Notes under the pieces: generated by a model
Told to the model about the DNA's origin: nothing
Seen by the model: only the letters and a program-made list of their open reading frames with translations
Database searches by the model: none
Position numbers and translations under genes: made by a program
Assembly: GCA_039818165.1 (NCBI GenBank)
Contig: JBCBUL010000011.1
Coordinates: forward strand, 1-64,000
Direction: 5' to 3'
DNA length: 64,000 bases
DNA from: UBA5336 sp039818165
Lineage (GTDB): Bacteria > Pseudomonadota > Alphaproteobacteria > Caulobacterales > Hyphomonadaceae
Shown: positions 1-5,838 of the stretch, one piece after another
Layout of the letters: each line of letters begins with the position of its first letter
Position numbering within the stretch: the stretch's first letter is position 1

Positions 1-1
1 A

Positions 2-640
2 GCATTGGCGACTCTCGGCTTTATAGGGTTTGCTTGTCTGACGACACACGCTTTTGTTTCTGACATGTCCATCGGAGAGACACTGCGCCGTTCTCCGGGG
101 TCAACTCCACGCCTATTGGCATCGCTTGGCCTGGTTTCGGCCATCCTGCTATTTTTGGCGGTGATGACGCTTCTGGCATCCGGTCTTGCGGCGTTTGCCA
201 TCATGTCTGGCTCTGGTTTCGACTTCGATGCCGCGAGCGAAAATGCCGAAGCCTACGACACTGAATTGGCGGAATATCAGGAAACCCCAGGGTGGCAGCT
301 CGCCATGGCTGTTTTTCTTGTCGCCCTGCTGCTCTTTCTTGGCGCGGTGGCCCGCGCTCTGCCATTTGCGGCGGCCAGCGCCAAAGAAGGGCGTATCGTT
401 GCCCTCGAAGCGTTCAACTGGACCCGCAAGCAAGGCGCAAGACTTCTCATTGCATTGGCAGTTTTGACGGGACCAGCGATCGGACTGGCGGCCTGGGGCC
501 GTTTTTCCTTGTCTGCGGGAGTAGGGGCATTCGTTCAGGCTTTGGCAGTAACTCTTGGCTTGATCGCCTGGATTGCGTTGTCAGCGGCAAGCTACCGGTT
601 GCTTCGCCGCGGTAAACATGAATTTTCTCCGACGGATTAG
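2..640 (+). CDS. Partial multi-pass membrane protein, function unknown
   Basis: The reading frame is open to the left edge of the window, so the start is probably missing; a TTG at 5 is the first possible internal start. About 211 residues are visible. There are about five hydrophobic segments (roughly residues 1-18, 38-68, 98-122, 145-165 and 172-197) and an acidic, tyrosine-containing loop between the second and third. The stretch AFNWTRKQGARLL lies between the last membrane segments and loosely recalls integral membrane proteins of the YciC/GPDPase-membrane-domain type, but I cannot assign a family. It is followed by 50 bases and then a small membrane protein on the same strand. Confidence 0.6.
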   Translation, partial: ALATLGFIGFACLTTHAFVSDMSIGETLRRSPGSTPRLLASLGLVSAILLFLAVMTLLASGLAAFAIMSGSGFDFDAASENAEAYDTELAEYQETPGWQLAMAVFLVALLLFLGAVARALPFAAASAKEGRIVALEAFNWTRKQGARLLIALAVLTGPAIGLAAWGRFSLSAGVGAFVQALAVTLGLIAWIALSAASYRLLRRGKHEFSPTD

Positions 641-690
641 GTATTCGGTTACATCCTTTTGCAATCGTGGGACTAGGAGTGGAGGTCCCC

Positions 691-960
691 ATGGCTGCTG
701 AGGCAAAATCCGTAGAGACGCTTGAAGGCCGGAGCCTTCAAGAGCCTTTCGAGCAGTTCGATGCTGATCATATGCCGCGCGCCTCCTTATCCCTTCCAGA
801 GACGGTCGAGTCGCCTGTTCACGAGATGCAGGCGGGGTTGGTCGCAGAATTTTCGATGGACCGGCCAGCGCTGTCTCGGCGAGAGGTCTATGGATCTGTA
901 ATCGTCTTCTGCTTTGCCGTGTGGTGGGCGCTCTACATGTTTGCGTCGACTTTGCTCTAG
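691..960 (+). CDS. Small membrane protein with one C-terminal helix
   Basis: This 89-residue protein starts at ATG 691, which has a good ribosome binding site (GGAGGT at 681-686); a longer in-frame GTG at 667 has none. The first 65 residues are polar and acidic and look disordered. The last about 22 residues (VIVFCFAVWWALYMFASTLL) form one hydrophobic helix ending at the C-terminus, as in a tail-anchored inner-membrane protein. I do not recognise a family. It sits between a membrane protein and a prepilin peptidase gene on the same strand, so a role near the secretion machinery is possible but is only inference from position. Confidence 0.6.
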   Translation: MAAEAKSVETLEGRSLQEPFEQFDADHMPRASLSLPETVESPVHEMQAGLVAEFSMDRPALSRREVYGSVIVFCFAVWWALYMFASTLL

Positions 961-1052
961 GCTTTGGGCGCTCGTCCGGTGCGTCGTTGATTTTAACAGT
1001 CATTACAAAAATCTAGGCGCTTAAGGAGCGGTCGCAGTGTATTCAGGCTTCT

Positions 1053-1565
1053 ATGCTTGATGTTCTAACCACGCTCCGAGACGGGACGGCGATGGCTTGG
1101 CCGCTTGTGACGATTGCGCTTGCCTGCTGTCTGGTTGTGCTCAGTGTCATAGATATTCGAACGTACCGACTGCCGGATGTTCTGACTCTTCCAATGATAT
1201 GCGCTGGGATTGCGATGCACGCTTCAGCAGGTGGCGCAGACGCTGCACTCAATTCACTTGCGGGGGCAGGGGTCGGATACGCGATCATTTGGGGCTTGGC
1301 TTCCTATTGGCGCGCGCGGTTCAAACAGGACGGTATTGGCATGGGCGACGCGAAATTACTCGCGGCTGGCGGGGCGTGGTGTGGTCCCTTTCTGTTGCCC
1401 GTCATCCTGCTGCTATCCTCAGGATTAGGGCTCGTATTTGCCATGGGAATTTGGCTGTTCGGAAAACCGTCAGACCGAAATATCCGCACCACACGAATAC
1501 CCTTTGGGCCATATTTGTCCGTCGGCATCTTCTCGGCCTGGTGGCTTGTACCGTCTTTCGCTTGA
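1053..1565 (+). CDS. Short A24-family prepilin peptidase (no methylase domain)
   Basis: A 170-residue inner-membrane aspartyl protease of the type IV prepilin peptidase family. Both catalytic aspartates are visible: D34 in SVIDIRTYRLPD and D99 in the GMGD motif (GIGMGDAK). Hydrophobic segments surround them. It is much shorter than PilD/GspO (about 260-290 residues) and lacks the N-terminal cysteine-rich cytoplasmic domain that N-methylates the new prepilin N-terminus, so it resembles CpaA/TadV-sized enzymes. The pseudopilin genes gspG-K lie 13 kb downstream on the same strand, and it may process them or a Tad pilin encoded elsewhere. ATG 1053 is the only credible start, since upstream in-frame codons offer none; AAGGAG at 1023-1028 is too far away to be its binding site. 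Confidence 0.8.
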   Translation: MLDVLTTLRDGTAMAWPLVTIALACCLVVLSVIDIRTYRLPDVLTLPMICAGIAMHASAGGADAALNSLAGAGVGYAIIWGLASYWRARFKQDGIGMGDAKLLAAGGAWCGPFLLPVILLLSSGLGLVFAMGIWLFGKPSDRNIRTTRIPFGPYLSVGIFSAWWLVPSFA

Positions 1566-1628
1566 GCGTGATCTGATTGCTGGATAGTCAGCCTGATCAT
1601 GTTTCTCACGACAAGATGAGGTCGCGCC

Positions 1629-2297
1629 ATGTCAGACTACAGCGAGTTGCGCATCAAGGCGCAAAGAACTGCAATGTTCGAAACCCCTGTGGTCGTCGCC
1701 AAGTTTGAACAGGCTGGCACTCTGCTCGATGACTTGAAGACAAAGATAATGGACCGAATGGCCGAAGACCCAGACGGACTGCAGCGCTCCAATGTTAATG
1801 GATGGCACTCGGACACGCAGATGGTGGAATGGGGCGGTCCGGCAGCAAAGCTACTTTCGGACAAGGCCATCTCGATGGCAAAACGGCTTTCCGCTTTTTC
1901 CAACGCCAGCCACGAAGACTACAGCTGGTGGTGTCAAATGTGGGCCAATGTGTCTGGTCCAGGGGCGTCCAATCACATTCATATCCACCCAGGAAACCTC
2001 TGGTCCGCAGTCTTGTATATCGACATGGGAGGCGAGGGCGCCCAGGGCGACGACATCGGAGAAAGTGAAGGACGTTTCTATTTTGAAGATCCGCGTTTCC
2101 CAGTCGCCTATATGCACAATACGCGATTTCGATTCGTCGGTGCAAACGGCCAGCCCGACAGTGTCCATCCAGAGTTGCGAACGCAGCGCGGCGATTTCGT
2201 CATGTTTCCAGCCTGGCTTCGCCATGGCGTGCGCCCCTACAAAGGCAGCCGCAAAAGAATTTCAATCGCGTTGAATGTCGACGCAACGCCATTGTGA
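1629..2297 (+). CDS. Putative 2-oxoglutarate/Fe(II)-dependent oxygenase
   Basis: A 222-residue cytoplasmic protein resembling the TIGR02466 group of putative 2OG-Fe(II) oxygenases. The likely iron site is in the cluster NHIHIHPGNLW (residues 115-125), and the distal histidine is H199 in FPAWLRHGVRPY, followed by an arginine-containing strand KRISIALN that could bind the 2-oxoglutarate carboxylate. The order of these motifs on a double-stranded beta-helix fold is as expected for the superfamily. The substrate is unknown. It stands alone between the prepilin peptidase gene and a 326-base regulatory region. The family is likely; which metal ligands are used and the reaction are inference. Confidence 0.7.
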   Translation: MSDYSELRIKAQRTAMFETPVVVAKFEQAGTLLDDLKTKIMDRMAEDPDGLQRSNVNGWHSDTQMVEWGGPAAKLLSDKAISMAKRLSAFSNASHEDYSWWCQMWANVSGPGASNHIHIHPGNLWSAVLYIDMGGEGAQGDDIGESEGRFYFEDPRFPVAYMHNTRFRFVGANGQPDSVHPELRTQRGDFVMFPAWLRHGVRPYKGSRKRISIALNVDATPL

Positions 2298-2623
2298 CGC
2301 CATCCGAATGCTTTGGGCAAAGCTGCAGAAGTCATTGATACGCTGATTTGAATATTGTCGACTCTTATCTGAATACCGAGTCAAATCTGTTTCATCGTCG
2401 AAACGAAACTTTGTCAGCCAACTGCGGCTGCATTGCAACGGACCGCCCAGGAAACGCGCAATAACGTAATATTTTCAATAACATACACCCAGTGAGGCCG
2501 AACTGCATACAAATACCGATTGTAATATTCCTGTCATGTGGCTGTGCGATAGCGGCACAAGCGTTGCCAGAGGTGGACGCTTTTTCCTAGTTCCGTTGAG
2601 CCTGTATGAGGGGGCTTTTACAC
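2298..2623. other. 326-base intergenic regulatory region
   Basis: This is the only stretch of more than 300 bases without a gene. It is visibly richer in A+T than its surroundings. It holds a small inverted repeat GCTTT-GGGC-AAAGC at 2310-2323 without a T-run, another GTTTC-6-GAAAC at 2389-2404, and a tandem Pho-box-like site at 2520-2548. No convincing small ORF or RNA gene is seen; an ORF running from 2536 is a shadow of the following gene. A clear -10 hexamer could not be picked by eye. Confidence 0.6.
2520..2548 (+). promoter_or_regulatory. Tandem Pho-box-like site (PhoB binding, predicted)
   Basis: Three heptamers recur at exact 11-base spacing: TTGTAAT (2520-2526), CTGTCAT (2531-2537) and CTGTGCG (2542-2548), each pair separated by a 4-base AT- or GT-rich spacer. 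The PhoB consensus is a direct repeat of CTGTCA(T/C) with the same 11-base period. The middle unit matches perfectly, the first 5/7 and the last 4/7. The site lies 75-104 bases upstream of the surface-lipoprotein start, a fitting position for an activator that replaces the -35 element. Binding by PhoB is inference. Confidence 0.6.
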
Positions 2624-5600
2624 ATGATGAAATCCAAAACGTTGCGCTATGCGCTTATGGCCGGCGCTGCTGCGTTCGTGCTCGGTGCTTGTTCAGACAC
2701 AGACATTTCTTCGCCCGGTTCGCCGGTGATAACGCCTCCGGCCAACCCTGCACCGCCACCTCCGCCACCTCCTCCGACCGCCACGGCGATCGTTGAAGTT
2801 CCGGACAGCTACGCCGCGACGGTCGCAGCCCGCAACGAATTGTCCATCGTCAACATTGACACCGACGACGGCAACTTTGCTGAAGTCGTCGCCATTCAGG
2901 GCCCAGTTGTCGCCGACCTCACGCTTATCGCTGGCGTGCCTTACTACGTCGACAGCACCGTGTTCATCGGTCAGGACGCCGGTACCGGCGCAACCGAGGG
3001 CACTGGCATCACGCTGACCATCGATCCAGGCGCAACCATTTACGGCAACGGCCCGACCGCTGGTGTTGTTGTAAACCGCGGAAGCGACATCGACGCGGAC
3101 GGCAATGCCGCCAACCCAATCGTGTTCACCTCATTCAACGAACTGCAGCGCGAAAATGGCGCTCTGCCAGCAGACAGCGAAGCAGACGCTGAATGGCTCG
3201 GTCTGGTGATCAACGGCTTCGCACCAATCAACAACTGTAACGACAGCACGGCGACGCCAGGCGCAGCTGACTGTCAGGACGACGGTGAAGCTGCTTCTGG
3301 TCTTTACGGTGGCGGCGACGCAGCCGACAATTCAGGCACGCTCAACTATGTCCGCGTTGAATTCGCCGGTGTGTTCTACACTGAAGAAGACCAGTCCAAC
3401 GGCATTGCATTCCAGGGCGTTGGTAACGGCACCGATGTGAGCTGGATTCAAGTCCACAACAACGGTGACGATGGCGTCGAGTTCTTCGGTGGCACCGTGA
3501 ACGCGCAGAATGTTGCAATCACCGGCGCAGCCGATGATGCCATTGACTGGACAGACGGCTGGACGGGCTCTTTGCAGCGCGCAGTTGTCACGCAGCGTAC
3601 CGGCGACGGCGACTACGCAATCGAGGGCGATAACCGTTCGCGGTCGGCTTCTGACCGCACGCCACGCTCCAACCCGACCGTCACCAACTTCACCTTTGTT
3701 GGTAATGGCGACGAGCGCGCGATCCGCCTTCGTGAAGGCACCGCGGGCAATGTTGTGAACGGCATCGTGACCAACTGGACGGCAGCCCTCCGCGTCGCTG
3801 ATCCAGAGACCTTCGAGAACATGACTACGGCTCAGCCCGACGGCGCTTCGCTCGATATCGAGTCCCTGATCACGAACACTGGAAGCCTGACAGCAAACAC
3901 CACGCTGGACGACAATGGCACGCCGGACGACACGACCGACGACACCGTCTTTGACGCAACCCAGATCATCCCGTTCCTCGTCAACGTGACGACGGAAGAA
4001 GATGAAGTTGCCGTTCCTGGCTTCCAACTGGTTCCAGGCCTGGCAACGGGTAACGCCCAAAAGGTCGACGCCAATGGCGAGCTGGTTTTCGTAATCACGG
4101 ACGCTGGTACGTCAACGGCAATGGTCGGCGACGAGGTCAATGAGACCGAACTTGCAACACTGACCGCCAACGACAACGCTCTCGGCGTGGGTGCGAGCCC
4201 TGTCACAGCGACAGCCACATTGGGCACGCAGGTCTTCCCAATCGCGGACCTCGGCCGTGCTGAGTTGGAAGACAACAACTACATCGGCGCCTTTGGTCCC
4301 GATGAGACGGTTGACAGCAACTGGGCAGCAGGCTGGACGCGTCCAGGTTCGCTCTTCGAAGGTGCTACAAACCCAACCGGTGTTTGCCCAACCAGCACCA
4401 ACATCACGCTGGGCGGTACGCTTGGTGGAGAGCAGGTCTGCATCCTCTCCGGAGTGATCACCGAAGACCTCACCCTCAACACGGGTGTCATCTACCGTCT
4501 CAGCGGCCTCGTGTCCGTTGGACAGGACGGTGGCAGCGCAGCAACCAACGCTACGGGAACGGCTCAGGCTAACCTGACTATCCCAGCTGGCGTGACCCTG
4601 TTCGGCAACTCACCTTCCGACGGCCTGGTCGTTACGCGTGGATCGACCATCGACGCGACCGGTACGGCAGCTGAGCCAATCGTGTTCACCTCTGGTGCAG
4701 CCGTTGCTGGTGGCGCTGATTATGTGAACGACACCGCTCAGTGGCTGGGTCTGTCGCTCAATGGTAAGGCCCCGCTGAACCGTTGCAACGACGCCATGCT
4801 GACCCCCGGCACCGAAGGCTGTGAGCGTAACGGTGAAGGTGGTTCCGGTCTCTACGGCGGTGGAATTGGCGATGATGGTAGCGGCACGCTGCGTTACGTC
4901 CGCGTCGAATTTGCCGGTATCTTCATCAACGAAGAGGACCAGTCCAACGGCATCCAGTTCAACGGAACGGGTTCCGGCACGGACGTCTCCTTCGTTCAGG
5001 TCCACAACAATGGCGACGATGGCATCGAGTTCTTCGGTGGCACCACGGACATCCGCTACGCTGTTGTGACCGGCGCACGTGATGACAGTGTCGATTGGAC
5101 CGATGGCTGGCAGGGCGATGCCCAGTTCCTGATCATCGAGCATTTCGACGGTGACTATGCGTTCGAAGGCGACAACCGTTCCGAAAGCGCGCCTAACCAG
5201 GCTCCTATCTCGACCCCAGACATTGCTAACTTCACGATCGTTAGCGCTCTGGAGGGCCGTGGTGCTCGCCTGCGTGAAGGTTCGCGTGGCGCCTTGGTCA
5301 ACGGCATCTTTGCCAACACGACCCTTGGTGTTGACCTTGACGATGACGCTGCAGTTGCTGGCGGAACGATCCAGGCGCTTCTGGACGATGAGCTCACGAT
5401 CGCTTCTCACTACATCACGTCAGCAGTCCCAGTTGTTGACGATGCAGGTGAAGCCCTCACGGCAGCTCAAATCCTGGCTGAGTTCAGCAATGTCACAGCT
5501 GGCGACTCCTCAATGTCTGGCTTCTCGTTCTACGGTCGCACCGATACCGGTGTGATCCCCGGAGCCAACGAGACGGCTGTCACCACGTTCGATCCATCGG

Positions 5601-5737
5601 ATCTGAACGCGACCGGCGAGACATTCTTCGAGGCTGCCAACTTCCTCGGTGCTGTGCCTTCCACTGGCGACAACACCGAATGGTACCTTGGCTGGACGGT
5701 TGATAGCCAAGGCAACGTGACCAGCACAGGCAACTAA
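2624..5737 (+). CDS. Large duplicated surface lipoprotein, ElpS-like
   Basis: A 1,037-residue exported lipoprotein. ATG 2624 (or 2627) is chosen because GAGGGGG at 2608-2614 is well spaced; the upstream ATG 2606 overlaps that site. The signal peptide ends in the lipobox LGAC with the acylated C23, followed by a linker with eight consecutive prolines, typical of surface display. The rest is two copies of one about 450-residue unit, rich in G, D, N and T, looking like a right-handed beta-helix. Each copy has GQDxG, NPIVFTS/EPIVFTS, a probable disulfide pair (NNC...DC; NRC...GC), EEDQSNGI, VQVHNNGDDG(V/I)EFFGG, DWTDGW and DGDYA(I/F)EGDNRS. Position before a TonB receptor and gspC-N matches the Caulobacter crescentus elpS locus, where the lipoprotein appears under phosphate starvation and is released with help of the T2SS. 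The orthology is inference; the exact function is unknown. Confidence 0.7.
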   Translation: MMKSKTLRYALMAGAAAFVLGACSDTDISSPGSPVITPPANPAPPPPPPPPTATAIVEVPDSYAATVAARNELSIVNIDTDDGNFAEVVAIQGPVVADLTLIAGVPYYVDSTVFIGQDAGTGATEGTGITLTIDPGATIYGNGPTAGVVVNRGSDIDADGNAANPIVFTSFNELQRENGALPADSEADAEWLGLVINGFAPINNCNDSTATPGAADCQDDGEAASGLYGGGDAADNSGTLNYVRVEFAGVFYTEEDQSNGIAFQGVGNGTDVSWIQVHNNGDDGVEFFGGTVNAQNVAITGAADDAIDWTDGWTGSLQRAVVTQRTGDGDYAIEGDNRSRSASDRTPRSNPTVTNFTFVGNGDERAIRLREGTAGNVVNGIVTNWTAALRVADPETFENMTTAQPDGASLDIESLITNTGSLTANTTLDDNGTPDDTTDDTVFDATQIIPFLVNVTTEEDEVAVPGFQLVPGLATGNAQKVDANGELVFVITDAGTSTAMVGDEVNETELATLTANDNALGVGASPVTATATLGTQVFPIADLGRAELEDNNYIGAFGPDETVDSNWAAGWTRPGSLFEGATNPTGVCPTSTNITLGGTLGGEQVCILSGVITEDLTLNTGVIYRLSGLVSVGQDGGSAATNATGTAQANLTIPAGVTLFGNSPSDGLVVTRGSTIDATGTAAEPIVFTSGAAVAGGADYVNDTAQWLGLSLNGKAPLNRCNDAMLTPGTEGCERNGEGGSGLYGGGIGDDGSGTLRYVRVEFAGIFINEEDQSNGIQFNGTGSGTDVSFVQVHNNGDDGIEFFGGTTDIRYAVVTGARDDSVDWTDGWQGDAQFLIIEHFDGDYAFEGDNRSESAPNQAPISTPDIANFTIVSALEGRGARLREGSRGALVNGIFANTTLGVDLDDDAAVAGGTIQALLDDELTIASHYITSAVPVVDDAGEALTAAQILAEFSNVTAGDSSMSGFSFYGRTDTGVIPGANETAVTTFDPSDLNATGETFFEAANFLGAVPSTGDNTEWYLGWTVDSQGNVTSTGN
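2915..4339 (+). repeat. First copy of the intragenic duplication
   Basis: This copy encodes the unit running from DLTLIAGVPYYVD to AAGWT. Its landmarks recur about 1,542-1,551 bases later in the same order and frame. At the DNA level the best conserved pieces are the segments coding for EEDQSNGI (around 3380) and HNNGDDGVEFFGG (around 3455-3493). Most of the duplication is visible only in protein, so it is old rather than a recent DNA repeat. Confidence 0.75.
4466..5698 (+). repeat. Second copy of the intragenic duplication
   Basis: This copy encodes the unit running from DLTLNTGVIYRLSG to YLGWT, paired with the first copy at 2915-4339. It is about 190 bases shorter, mainly because the region after the beta-helix-like core has fewer residues. 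It is preceded by its own cysteine-containing lead-in (CPTSTNITLGG ... VCILSG) that the first copy lacks. Confidence 0.75.
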
Positions 5738-5752
5738 GCATGCTTCTTAGGT

Positions 5753-5790
5753 GCCCCCCTGTCTTTTGGCAGGGGGGCTCCTTTCTTTCT
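5753..5790 (+). terminator. Strong intrinsic terminator after the lipoprotein gene
   Basis: A nine-pair GC-rich stem, GCCCCCCTG (5753-5761) with CAGGGGGGC (5770-5778), closes an eight-base loop and is followed by a pyrimidine/T-rich run (TCCTTTCTTTCT). It lies 16 bases after the lipoprotein stop and 49 bases before the receptor start, so it should set lipoprotein mRNA above receptor mRNA if the two share a promoter. Confidence 0.85.
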
Positions 5791-5838
5791 CATGTTCCGC
5801 GGGGCGAGGCCTCGCTCAAAAGGTTTTCGGGGTAGAAA

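Noticed and set aside
2310..2323. Small GCTTT-GGGC-AAAGC hairpin after the oxygenase gene
   Set aside because: Short stem with no T-run; cannot be called a terminator.
3332..4060. Long minus-strand ORF inside the surface lipoprotein gene
   Set aside because: It is fully antisense to a convincing lipoprotein; its residues look like those of a shadow frame of a repetitive G/C-rich gene and no start signal is seen.
4610..5410. Second minus-strand ORF of 266 codons inside the lipoprotein gene
   Set aside because: Same reason as the previous one; it mirrors the second copy of the duplication, which is why both are long.
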